Shown in pieces: positions 14,501 to 24,120 of a DNA stretch of 64,000 bases; the stretch's first letter is position 1; every line of letters begins with the position of its first letter. A program made the translations under genes and the position numbers. The stretch covers positions 22,226,186-22,290,185 of the forward strand of contig JAYGXS010000004.1 of NCBI GenBank assembly GCA_036362985.1. The letters run 5' to 3'. The notes below the pieces were generated by a model. That model saw nothing but the letters and a program-made list of their open reading frames with translations, was not told the DNA's origin and did not search any database. Origin of the DNA: Ligula intestinalis. Taxonomy: Eukaryota; Platyhelminthes; Cestoda; Diphyllobothriidea; Diphyllobothriidae.

Positions 14501-17500
14501 AGAGGCGGAATGTGGGGACGGCAATTGTTTCTGACATATTAACGCCCTCATCAGCCTATCGCCCCCCCCCACAAGTACCTTTTCTTGATAAGCCGTTGCC
14601 TTTTCGCGATTCCTACCACCAGGGAATCGAGCCTGTTCCATTTGAGTTGCCTATCAAATCGGTTTGCGTCCAATTTACTGTCTATCGCTCTCTTTCATTT
14701 TACTCTCAATCCTGCGTCTGCACTTCCTCTTCCCTCTTTCTTTCTGGACACACGCCGAGCTTTTTCATGTTTTTAATTGGGCAGGACCGAGCTTGCCTAA
14801 ATTTCTAGAAATCAACTCGAAAAAGGTCAAAAAAACAAATTTAAAATGACTGACCTTTAGTTAAATGAAAATATTGTGGGGGTTAAAAACATGGGATCAG
14901 GAACCGCGCGTAATAGGGGAGGTGTTGTGTTTTATTTTCCGGAGAAATGAGGGTTAGGGTTGAGTGTAGGGCTTGGGTTAAGGTTTCGGGTAGTGTTAGG
15001 GCTCAGTGGTGTTCCCCTTCCTGGAAGTTTGCGCATGGCTATCCCTATAATGTGAGAGCGTTCCTATTTGCCTGCGTTGTCGTGGGTATTAGGGTCATAT
15101 AAGCTATTCCAACCGAAAACATGAAATCAATTTTACCCACTTGTGGAAAGCTCGGCAGCCTCGGGGAGATTAGAATTCACGACAACAAGAGGAGGGCTTA
15201 AGTGCAGCCAATGCTCTAATGCAGAAATGCCCAGAACGCGAAAAGTCGTATCGAGCGAGCAAACTCGAGTTTTAGTAGTACATATGTTTGCCTACGTTAA
15301 TCAGTAAATGAAAGTGAATTAACGTGACAGCACTTGATTATTATCCATTTTATACAGTTTGCACTTAAACATCCAAAAATTACTATACCATGCAATGTGG
15401 TAGTTAGTTACTTGCGTAAGGCTTGATAGTGTGTCCCAGAAAGGTTGTAAGAGAATTCGACTAAGTTGTTGGCTTTCATCGAGTTGCAGGTAACAAAGAA
15501 CAAAAGCAAAACAGGTGTCGAGTGAGTGAATACTGTCTTGGCGTGATGTTTTCATTTAGGTTACCGCCCTCTGCTAGAAAACCACGCAGCAATGCACAGA
15601 TGTCCTATAGATAGGGCAGTTAGTCACATAGGAGATTCACTGAATACACGATAACCTTGAGTTTTACTAAAACTTCTCCAAAATTCAATAAGGGCTACTT
15701 ACATGACCCCCCAAATAGGTCACGAGTGTAGTAAAATGTAGGTCTGCTCATAATTCCAGGAAATTTAGTACATCCCTGACCTACTCCAAACAGTAGCCAT
15801 AACAAAGGTATACGCTGTTCCCCCTAATCTTAGCGCTAGCCCCTACCCAATTTACTCTGGAATTTCGCTCAAATACCTGTACTGCGGACGGTTCCTGTTC
15901 TCATGTCTTGGTTAGCGAGGCCATATGAGTCATACTTACCATCTGCTTCTTGGATGACATTGCTTGGAAACATACTCCACGTCAATCATGTTTCTTTTCA
16001 AAAGAAGGCTGCCCAAAATGCTCATATATATATATCGTAGTAAGGGGATATGACAGCGTCTGGGGGTAACTTGATACAGAACTGTTTCGGGCTTATTAGC
16101 TTTCATCAGCCAAGCATAACTCTGAACCCCAGCTGGTCAGACAACACAAACAAACGCACTTACAGACGGCGCAGTTGGTACACAACTGGGGTCTACCAGA
16201 TGGGTCATAAGCACTTCAGCGAACCGCAGTTCATCAGCGCCTCGCCACCTGCCATTTGCTGTCACTGCAGATCAGGTATATATTCACTCAGAAATGTGCG
16301 AACACCGATCATATGGGCTTCCGAACTAAACAAAGTTCATGTGGTGGTCAGAGGTCCCCAACGGGTGACCGCCTGCCAGGCCGATTCCGGCCAAGTCATA
16401 ATAGCAGTAATGCATGAACTTTGTTTAGTTCGGAAACCCATATTATCGGTGTTGCACATTTCTGAGTGAATATATATATATATATATACATACATACATA
16501 CATAAACATGACTAAGGTACGAGGTCCGGATAAATTATCCCGCTCCCCATCCCCCAAAGAAGATGAAGAAGAAAAGGTGGCTTCATGGACAACACTGTAT
16601 TGGTGCTGACGTTTCGAAAACATGCTTGTTCCCATCATCAGAGTGGTAAGGTGATTGTTCCTGCTTGATTTGGTTTGTCTTGCTGACTGTCTCGTATGAT
16701 AGGGGTGTGTTACGTGCGCACCCTGGTCGCCCTGCTGGTCGTTGATTGGGTTTGGCTCAATGCACCGACCCTGGTCATTCTGTTGGTCGTGGATTGGCCT
16801 CTCCCTCTCCGTGGGCGACTGCAGACGACCTCGCGTGACCCCCGTCACCCGCTCGGCTGTTGTAGCCCCCGGTGAATCTGTCTGCACATCGCGCGCGCTC
16901 GGGGGGCGACTGCAAACTGAGTGGTGGCGGCCTCGCGTGTCTCCTATCGGCTGCACGGCGGTTGGTTTGTTGGTAGCCCATTTTAGATCAGGGGTTCCCG
17001 CCGGAGTCCAAACTGGGGGCAGTTGGGAGGCGGAGAAAAGCTGTGACCTCGGCCGGCTTGAGCCAAAATTCCTCGGGGGTGAGTTGGGTGTCTGGCCGGG
17101 AACTGCAGACGAAAAGGTGACGGCATTCATGCGGCGAGACTCCGCAGTCGGGTATAGAAGGGTCCAGCCGGTGTTGGTACTGGCGAAGGAGCATGTAGTA
17201 GCCACTGCGAAGCTGCGCCAGGGTACAACGAGTCACCCGTGGGAGGTGACGTTCCGAGGTGGCAATCGGAGGTGGATGGCCACCCAGGAGGACCGGGGAA
17301 TTGTAGCTGGATATTGCGTCCACAACTGCTCTCTGGTGAAGGCGCTGGTAGCCTGTCCTGATGGCGGAGCCATCAACGGGTAGGTCTGAGAGAGACGAGG
17401 CGGTAGCTACCTTGTGGAGACCTCGGATAGACGTCCGAACGTTACGGTTAGGCTCGGGAGCGTTGCAACGATTGTGTTTTGGATGGCCAGGTTGTGAACA

Positions 17501-20500
17501 GGTCCACCAGAACTGCTGGCCGAGGAGTTTGTTTTGTGCAGCGACCGGCAGGACAGAAACCTCCGCATTAAGGTGATCGATGGGCGACAATTTATAGCAG
17601 CCCGTGATCGTGCGGAGGGCACCATTCTGTGCTGACTGAAGGCGGCGGAGGCTGGAGGAGCTGATTGTGGGAGACCAGATTGATGCCGCATAGGTGAGAT
17701 GTGGCTTGGCCATTGCATTGAATGTGGTCGTCAGCAACTCTTTCGCGCAGCCCCAGAAAGTGCCCGCGAGACCCTTGAGGACCTTGGTGCACCTGCTCAC
17801 TTTGCTTGCGACATCCCTCGCATGGTCTGCGAACGTGAAGAGTGGATCTAAACGGACGCCGAGGAGCTTTGGCTTTCGAACCAGCGGTACAGCCTCACCG
17901 TTGACGATGATATCCGGGTGGCGATTGAACTCCTTCGGATCCAGCGTGAAAACAGTGACGGATGACTTGGCAGCCGAGATCGACATCCCGCACTGAGTTA
18001 GGTAGTCCACAATGTTAGGCATGAATTCCGAGAGGACCTATGCAGCCTGATCAATGTTATTGTGCTGGCAGAAGATGGTGACATCATCCGCGTCTGATAC
18101 TACTTTGGCGGGTGCCGGAGGGAGTGGGAGTTCCCGTATGTAAATGTTGAACAGCGTCGGGCTAAGCACAGAGCCTTGAGGAAAACTACAGGTCTGCTTA
18201 CGGGGCTTGGAGTGAGTGCCGCGGAAAAGGACACGATCGTGGCGGCCACGGATGTAAGCCGCCAACCATCGGACCAGGCTAGTCGGGACGTTCAGGGAGA
18301 CCAAGTCCTGCAGGAGCTGATCGTGGCGGACGCAGTCAAAAGCTAGCGACAGGTCAATTGAGACAGCCACGGTCCGCGAAGCGGACTTCTGTTGATTGAA
18401 GCCCTCGAGGATGGAGTCGCTGAGTTCGAAAAGAGCCGTTGTTGTGCCATGACCAGACCTGAAACCATGTTGGTGGTTGGACAGATCCGCTGCAGACGTC
18501 AGAATTGGGAGGAGAAGTCGTTCCAAAATTTTTGCCAGTGGACTGAGGAAGGCGATTGGGTGATAGGACGTCGCTTGACTGGGGTCCTTGCCAGCTTTGA
18601 CCAGGGGAATGATGGTGGACTGACGCCAGCAATCGGGGATGATTGAACTGGCCAGCGAAAGATTGAAACTGACTGCGAAGTAGGCAGCCACCTTGGGGTC
18701 GATATGGCGCAAATGGATAGGAGCCAGGCCATCCGGTCCTAATGCTTTTGAGACTTTAGTTTTCCTGACGGTGGTAAGGATAGCATCGGCTGAGAAGGAA
18801 ATGTCCGGAGGTGGGGCCTTATGGAGGAGGCAAAGGAGGGGGCGTTGGCTTTTGGGACTGGGAGCCGAGCGGGGCGAGAACAGCTTGTTCATCTTCGCGG
18901 CGATCGTACCGTTGTTGGAGACGAACTTGCCGTCCCCGAAGCTAATAGACTGGTTGGGTGTGTCACCTCGGGGCTTGGTCAAATTGCGTAGAAGTTTCCA
19001 GGCCCGCTCCGCCTTGTGGACACAGGTGGGGGGCGGTAGCTGATCGGTTCCTGCTTTGCATTCCGCGGTGAACACTGTCTCTTGAAGTTGATAAAATGCC
19101 TGTTTGGAGCCTTGATACGGTCGGCAGAGGTGGCCAATTCGAGCACTATAGGGAGGTGATCGCTCCCTAGGCTGATTTCCGTGCTCCAGTTGGTGGAGGC
19201 TACCAGACTGAGACTGACAAGGGAGACGTCGGGAGAGCTGGGGGCACCGTTGGGCGGGAGCCGCGTTGGGTTGTCCTCGTTAAGGACTGCGCAGGGAGCT
19301 TGCTCTAGTTCATCCGCCATGACTTCTCCCCGGGAATCGGCCGCTAAATTGTAGCACCACAGGTCGTGATGGGCGTTGAAGTCACCTAGTACCAAACTGC
19401 CACAACAAGGTAAGTATGAGCGATAGAGGCGGTGAAATCTGGAGGACAACTGGACGTTGGAGGGATGTACACGTTCACGACGGTTAGCGGCACCGGGCCA
19501 ATGTTAAGGGAAATCGCTAGTATTTCCGTGGGATCGGCACCAAGCAGAGGTAGCTGGTGATGGGCAATGGATTTGTCCACCAGGAAGGCTGAGCTTCCAC
19601 CTTTGTTGCGGCCGCTGTCTCGACGGACGATCGTGTAATCGGCACAAGACGGGACCTTAGTGGAGTTAGACCACTTTGTCTCTTGGATAGTCGCCACAGC
19701 TATGCTGTGCGAACGCATGAAGGCCAGGAGCTGGTCAAGCTTGGTAAGTAGGCCGTTGGCGTTGAACTGGGGGATCTTTAGACCAGGCGGTGAGGCAAGG
19801 TCGGGGACCAGAGGCTTTGGGTTCAGGACCGGGCGGGCTGGAGGCGTGGATACCGGAGGAGGCACGGGACAGCTGGGACACGCGAAGGCGGGTGAACAAT
19901 CGGCAGCTTTGGCGAGGCCACTGCAGCGGAGATGGCACCAACCATTGCAGGAGACGCAACGTACAGACCAGTCGCGGCGGCCCAGGCGGACTCGGCAGAA
20001 CGAACAGTACCAGAGTGGTCCAGGGTTGGCCTCAATACCTGCCGCAAGGAGGAGGAGTCGGAGCAGCGTGGCCGGGAGGGGCTGCTCCGTCATCAAAAAC
20101 ACGGGTTGGGCTGAGGGAGGGGGGTTGATAAAACGTAGAGAGATGGCTGTAGCAGACCTGGGCCGCCAGGGGGCGGGTGGGAACGCGGTCGAAAAAGCGT
20201 CTGCTGTAGTTCCCGCTGCATGGATGTTGTAGTCATCGGTGGATCTGTCCGCCAATCCACGACCAACAGAATGACCAGGGTCGGTGCATTGGGCCAAACC
20301 CAATCAACGACCAGCAGGGCAACCAGGGTGCGCACGTAACACACCCCTATCATACGAGACAGTCAGCAAGACAAACCAAATCAAGGCAAGCAGGAACAAT
20401 CACTTTACCACTCTGATGATGGGAACAAGCATGTTTTCGAAACGTCAGCACCAATACAGTGTGGTCCATGAAGCCGCCCTTTTCTTCTTCCTCTTCTTTG

Positions 20501-23500
20501 GGGGATGGGTAGCGGGATATATACCTATTTCAGTAATCATGTTTCATGACTTCCCTACGCGCACTCTTTTTATGACCCACAGGACGTTACCTGGACGACA
20601 CTGCTCGTAACTTCCGCCTGCAACTGAAACAGGCAATGCAGGTGCGTGCACCAAAGGGCAAGTCGGCACCGGCCCCGTCGCCACCCGAACCGCCTACAAG
20701 TGCAACTATCTGGATCGCGAAGGCCTATCCTCCCTGGCAGGTGAAGTCCCCTGACATTTGTATCCCTTGGGTTGTTTATCCTCACTCCCTGTTGCCAGAG
20801 GCGTCACGTTTGCAACCATTGACTACTAAACTGAAGATATTTTCCGGGAATTCTGGCTGACTGCCCCCTTCGCCCCCGCCTTGCTGGCCATCCGCTAACG
20901 AGCGTGCTTTAGCCGTCACCCAAATCCTTGTTTACTGCATGCGCCGGTTTTGAATATGCATTCCTTACGATAGCTGGTGCAAAACTTGGCAGTGATGATA
21001 GTGAGCACGCGTAGTAATATCAGTTTGGATGCTAAATGTCTATTAAGAAACGAATGAAGGCGTGGAAGTAGCCTGCTTCACGTACTCGTTTATTCTGTCC
21101 AGCCCTTCAGTTTGGGACCAAAACTACAAAAAATGAGTCCACCCTATCTCCTCCCCCTCTCTACCAAGAGGCCCTGGTTTTCAATAATTCTTTTTACAAT
21201 AGTTGGTGCGTTAATCGGAAGTAATAATGTTGAATGCTAAACAACTGTTTCACTTACTTGTTCATTTCGTGTCACACTAGAAGTTAGGCGAAACCTTTTC
21301 AGCCTGAGACTTAAAACCTCCGTTCTCCCACCAACAGGCCACCATACTTGACGTACTGCAATCCCACTTGACAGCGGACGGCAAACTGCCCAACAACGCA
21401 GCCCTCGCCCAGGCCCTCCAGCCGCACCTCAAGGCGATGGGCAAGTACGCCAAGAAGGCCATGCCTTTTGTGCAGCTCCTTCGCGACCGCCTCGAGTCTC
21501 AGGGCCTCCGGTCTCTCGAGTGCTCCCCTGAGGTCGATGAGGAGGCCGTACTCATGGCCAACTACGAGTACATGACCTCTACGCTGGGCCTGGACAGCAC
21601 CGGTCTTGAGGTATGCGCACTTAAAGCTCTACACTATGCTATATTTGCATGCACGTGGTCTCTCGCCGATCAGGTTACGGAACATGCTAGTCTTCTTAGC
21701 CCTGGTGATCAGCAATGATACAGGAAAGAAAACCGCCACGAACCAGGTAGACTGTGTGAATTTCTTCCACGTCACGTAAGTGGAGCCTCACCCTCCTCCT
21801 TGCGCTTTCACTGCAGTTGAATTAATTATCAGCCTGCGGCCCCTGTACTCAGTCCAGAACAGAACACCCGATTACGATGGCTACCAACTAGCACTAGGCG
21901 TTTGATGCGTCTTGGCCACCAAAATGGAACCCTCGTCAGCACCCAATGCGCTCAATGTGGTTGTTGTGCTTTGTAGCAAGAGTTTTGACCTCGGAGCACA
22001 CGTCATTCCGCTGAAGCACCGTGGTCCTACGTGCGCGAATAGTTACAAGGGCACAGAGCGAGCATTGGGTGAGTAAGCTTCAGGCTGCTGATTGGCCCGA
22101 CCATTCTGGGGTGCGTGTGTGCGCCCCAACTGCCCGAGGGCAAAGGTTACGCCTTGCATGTGGACATCAGCCATCGCGCTGGGTCGAGCGACCAGGTGGC
22201 CAAGATTGTTTCGCAAGACCACGGTTGTGGCATCTCGCGTCTGGAGGAGGTGGGCTGCAGCACCGCTACAAGTACACCGACATTGCTTTCTAGTCGTAGT
22301 TGGCCTTTCTGGTTCAAACACTTAACCGTTATATTCAAAGTCGATAAATTAATGTATCCCAAGAGGCTGCCTTGTGCTCTCAGCTTCCTACTTTTCTTAC
22401 GAGTTATTTTCTTTACTCGTAATAGATTAGTATATTCCAGGTCTATATGCATAGAAGGAATTTTGATGTATATTTTTGGGCCGAACTCCATCTGCTTCTG
22501 TGGGGTAACCACGCAGACAGAAGTATAAATTGATGTTGTAATTGACCATACTGTAGCACAGGTACTATCTAAAATCCCAGACACGTGTTTCGCCGGTGTT
22601 CTGCCGCTGCTTGACACAGTTCCGTGGGGTCCGGCTCATCTGTGGGTCCCCTATCTTTCTGGTTGATATACCGAATTAGGAAGTTCAGCTTTTTAATTTC
22701 ACTAGAAATAAATTTCCGTTCTTTGTATAGATTAGTATATTCAGTGTCTCTGTACCCTATCTATTCTTTACTACAGATCCGCGATGCTGCCCACTCACAG
22801 GAGGCGAAGGTGCAGGAGACTGTCTGCCCCATGGAACCCATGATCGTCTTTCAGGCACGCAAACCCTCTGTGTTACTGTCCTTCGTCAATACAACAGTTG
22901 GCTCCGGTCTCTTTTCGGTCAATACCGTGCCCGTGCACGATGGTGAGACGGCGAAGCAGCTGGCGGAACGCCTCCTTAAAACTTGCCGAAAGACTATGGT
23001 TGCTGCAGAAGGTACTGCTGTGCCCGCTGACGGTTTTTTTCCTTTGCTTTCTTTCCTATTAAATTAGGAAATGTTTGTTGTTTCCAAAAGCCCACTGGTT
23101 AAGGTGCACTTGCTCAGTGTAGAATGCGAGGCGGACAATCCCATCGAACGCTAGATTAGCACAAGTTCGAATTCACACTCGCGATAGTTATTTAATCCGG
23201 TCCTGGATGGCCACTTTTAACGCCTCCGCTCTCAGGATGTCCACCAACCTACATGCCGCAGGACAAACGGCGCTACTTCGTTAGTGCAGCATGAACTCTG
23301 TAAGCCTTGCTTCGGCGGTCGTTCTCATTGTGTCGAAACTGGCTTTGCTGCTTACAGCTGTTGCATTAAACCAATTATTGAAAAGTCCCTCCGATAACAT
23401 TTACCAACTTGTCACCACCTCTCCCCGCCCCTTCCCTGCACAAGTCCAAGCCACAATTTCAAAGGACGCTGAAAAAGCTATGCGTGCCATTATTGTCAGC

Positions 23501-24120
23501 TAACCATATTTCAACTTCGCGTTGCAGGGCTCTGAAATTTGAGACCGCAGTTCATCTAATCGTTAAAAGGGAACTATCTTTAAGTTGAAAAGCGTACTCG
23601 GATGCAGTCACAAGTCTGACGGTCTGGCCCGCGGGCAGGACATAACCTAGACGTCCGGTTTTGACTTTAAGCTCTAGTCCGACACCCTCGCACTTTGTTA
23701 ACCTTCAAAATTTAGCATTTACCTTTGCACTTGTACTGCCTTCCCCGCAGAAATGTGTATTTCTTGCTCAAATGAATCTTGGCGCACCCAACGCCTCGCC
23801 TGGGTGACTTTACCTGGTTTTCCACAGTTATTTTTTTAATTTATTTTGTGTGCTTTTGCAATAATTTTGTTGTACTCGGTCTATTTCTTCTCCGTGCAGA
23901 TGTCTCCGAACTGGTTTTGTACCGGTACCTGGACCCGGTCTCGGGACCTCGCAGCCTGCCGCCGCTGTCTGCAAAAGCCATCGACAGGATTGATCCCACC
24001 GCCGTGTTCGCTGTCGACCACATAGCCGGCAAGGCCCAGCTGCGCACTGAACAGGCTAATGGTCTGGCGGATCTGGGAGACAAGCTGATCTACTGTGACG
24101 TCAAGCAGCCCGTCGTCTAG
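2579..24120 (+). CDS. LARS1: Leucyl-tRNA synthetase, cytoplasmic (22 exons)
   Basis: Class I synthetase that charges tRNA-Leu in the cytosol. Exons: 2579-2700, 2741-2825, 2863-3048, 3093-3284, 4398-4574, 4727-4794, 5489-5669, 6903-7130, 8481-8534, 8577-8717, 9423-9500, 9644-9805, 9884-10092, 10218-10506, 11796-11859, 12278-12473, 13711-13801, 13898-14114, 20583-20740, 21338-21610, 22777-23011, 23900-24120. They join in phase to 1,208 codons plus TAG; the human protein is 1,176 residues. The HIGH-type motif HLGH is at residues 58-61 and KMSKS at 724-728. The CP1 editing domain shows [12 protein letters not shown] near 292 and [15 protein letters not shown] at 388-402. DWYL-type block CNQWYLDYG and ACSRTYGLG follow, then the anticodon-binding and C-terminal domains. 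All splice sites are GT-AG except intron 1 (GC-AG). No stop or frameshift was seen. Very secure. Confidence 0.97.
2701..3092 (+). other. Cluster of micro-introns in LARS
   Basis: Introns 1, 2 and 3 (2701-2740, 2826-2862, 3049-3092) are 40, 37 and 44 bp; the intervening exons are coding. Intron 9 (8535-8576) is 42 bp. Intron 1 begins with GC rather than GT. Their lengths contrast with introns of 1 to 6 kb elsewhere in the gene. Confidence 0.9.
3285..4397 (+). other. LARS intron 4
   Basis: A 1.1-kb intron. It contains the hammerhead-like repeat copy at 3585-3661 (minus strand). Nothing else was recognised in the remainder. Confidence 0.85.
3560..3700 (-). repeat. Dispersed repeat copy A with hammerhead-ribozyme-like core
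   Basis: On the minus strand this carries an intact CTGATGA (3649-3655), a stem II GCCGG paired with CCAGC (one mismatch), and GAAAC (3599-3603). The expected cleavage region and stem I are mutated. It is clearly homologous to the copy at 22574-22648, sharing a long block around GCGGCAGAA and CAGCGAAACACGT. It lies antisense inside LARS intron 4. Confidence 0.6.
4795..8480 (+). other. LARS introns 6, 7 and 8
   Basis: Intron 6 is 4795-5488, intron 7 is 5670-6902 and intron 8 is 7131-8480; exons 7 and 8 lie between them. Intron 7 has a CTT/CAT-rich simple repeat at about 6316-6351. Intron 8 carries a tRNA-derived SINE-like repeat at about 8170-8360. I see nothing else recognisable. Confidence 0.8.
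8170..8360 (+). repeat. tRNA-derived SINE-like repeat
   Basis: An internal pol III-type promoter is visible: an A-box-like GTGACTCAGTGGTAGAGGG (about 8204-8222) and a B-box-like GGGCTCGAATCC (8249-8260), spaced as in a tRNA. A non-tRNA tail follows, starting TTGGGTATAACCTG. A related element on the minus strand at about 37970-38095 shares the box order and the TTGGGTAT block. Confidence 0.6.
8718..9422 (+). other. LARS intron 10, no feature
   Basis: A 705-bp AT-rich intron with no recognisable repeat or exon. Confidence 0.8.
10838..11540. mobile_element. AT-rich repeat with imperfect terminal inverted repeats, copy in LARS intron 14
   Basis: Lies in LARS intron 14 (10507-11795). The right end has AAAAGCCGGCATCCT, and the left end has a poorly matching inverted counterpart near 10838. 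The block TCATTTATTTTCGATGCCC is shared with a second copy at 36291-36939, and the AAAAGCCGGCATCCT end is shared with sequence at 27420. No coding capacity was seen. It is probably a non-autonomous DNA element; the boundaries are approximate. Confidence 0.4.
11860..13710 (+). other. LARS introns 15 and 16, no feature
   Basis: Intron 15 is 11860-12277 and intron 16 is 12474-13710, with exon 16 between. No recognisable element was seen. Confidence 0.7.
14528..14554 (-). repeat. CTGATGA...GAAAC motif
   Basis: The minus strand reads GGCTGATGA, then a 16-nt spacer, then GAAACAATTG. The spacer forms no strong stem as it stands. Flanking sequence looks repeat-derived. It resembles the motif at 16085-16109. 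Confidence 0.35.
16085..16109 (-). repeat. CTGATGA-hairpin-GAAAC motif
   Basis: On the minus strand CTGATGA is followed by a spacer with a short GCT/AGC hairpin and then CGAAACAG. It begins the repeat-rich block preceding the 65-bp inverted repeat. Confidence 0.4.
16277..16476. repeat. 65-bp near-perfect inverted repeat with 71-bp spacer
   Basis: The left arm 16277-16341 and right arm 16413-16476 are reverse complements with about three differences. Both arms include AGTTCATG at the inner end and the motif ATTCACTCAGAAATGTGC near the outer end. The right arm runs into a TA/CATA simple repeat. It could form a long hairpin in RNA or be a foldback or MITE-like element. Confidence 0.85.
16471..16504. 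repeat. TA and CATA microsatellite
   Basis: A run of TA dinucleotides followed by CATA tetranucleotides directly after the inverted repeat. Confidence 0.9.
16536..16798 (+). repeat. Left inverted arm flanking the intronic LINE
   Basis: About 263 bp, the reverse complement of 20251-20519 at roughly 95 percent by eye. It lies at the 3' side of the minus-strand LINE. At 16608-16641 it contains, on the minus strand, CTGATGA, a 7-bp stem (GGGAACA/TGTTTTC with AGC(A) loop) and GAAACGTC. Confidence 0.85.
16988..20093 (-). pseudogene. Jockey-like non-LTR retrotransposon ORF2, broken
   Basis: Order on the minus strand: start codon at 20093; 2A-like motif GIEANPGP; a PHD-like finger (CSFC, CVSC, WCHLRC, CPSC) near 19870-20010; an APE endonuclease ([36 protein letters not shown]); and a reverse transcriptase ([50 protein letters not shown]). 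A C-terminal region follows and ends at 16988. The Y of the usual YADD is changed, with both catalytic aspartates kept. It is inactive as read: frameshifts near 19400-19440 and 19040-19080, and an in-frame TAG at 18038-18040. It is antisense to LARS in intron 18. The superfamily is secure, the exact clade less so. Confidence 0.9.
20016..20039 (-). other. 2A-like NPGP motif in LINE N terminus
   Basis: Residues [14 protein letters not shown] lie about 15-25 residues after the likely start. Canonical 2A ends in D-x-E-x-N-P-G-P; here the first position is G. A hydrophobic leucine stretch precedes it and a PHD-like finger follows. 2A-like motifs at LINE N termini are known from other animals and trypanosomes. 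Activity cannot be judged from sequence. Confidence 0.7.
20251..20519 (-). repeat. Right inverted arm flanking the intronic LINE
   Basis: Reverse complement of 16536-16798 with scattered substitutions and a 5-bp extra unit near 20385. It lies at the 5' side of the minus-strand LINE. It carries the CTGATGA-stem-GAAACGTC motif on the plus strand at 20413-20446. It ends only 63 bp before LARS exon 19. Confidence 0.85.
20741..21337 (+). other. LARS intron 19 with a decayed internal duplication
   Basis: Segments at about 20948-21100 and 21172-21278 align by eye through shared blocks such as GGTTTT(G/C)AATA, ATAG(C/T)TGGTGC, GATGCTAAA or GAATGCTAAA, and CA(C/T)TTACT-type ends. They look like an old tandem duplication with a period near 225 bp. 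Confidence 0.4.
21611..22776 (+). other. LARS intron 20
   Basis: A 1.17-kb intron carrying the better-preserved hammerhead-like repeat copy (22574-22648, minus strand). No other feature was recognised. Confidence 0.8.
22574..22648 (-). ncRNA. Hammerhead-ribozyme-like motif, copy B
   Basis: On the minus strand: stem I strand CCCA, core CAGATGA (canonical CTGATGA with U4 changed to A; 22636-22642), stem II GCCGG/CCGGC enclosing a long loop, then GAAA (22588-22591). ACACGTGT follows as a loopless 4-bp stem III, then C17 at 22580 and the returning stem I strand TGGG. The topology is that of a type I hammerhead with minimal stem III, as described for Penelope-like retroelements. This copy is probably inactive because of the U4 change. 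Confidence 0.55.
23012..23899 (+). other. LARS intron 21
   Basis: Contains a weak tRNA-like stretch at about 23088-23190 (GGTTAAGGTGC and AGTTCGAATTC). Otherwise nothing was recognised. Confidence 0.7.

Larger units (their letters stand above)
14115..20582 (+). other. LARS intron 18 (6.5 kb), filled with transposon sequence
   Basis: The largest LARS intron. Its donor GTGAGC at 14115 and the acceptor before 20583 join exons 18 and 19 in phase 1. It holds a decayed LINE within inverted arms (16536-20519), a separate 65-bp inverted repeat (16277-16476), simple repeats, and several CTGATGA/GAAAC motifs. The stretch 14560-16020 shows nothing else recognisable. Confidence 0.9.

Noticed and set aside
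16396..17205. Long minus-strand open frame after the LINE stop codon
   Set aside because: It runs through the LINE 3' region, the inverted arm and a TA microsatellite in another frame; no domain is visible and repeat composition explains it.
16742..17383. 213-codon plus-strand open frame
   Set aside because: It is the antisense shadow of the GC-rich LINE coding region.
23088..23190. tRNA-like boxes in LARS intron 21
   Set aside because: Box spacing and pairing are too loose to call a SINE with confidence.
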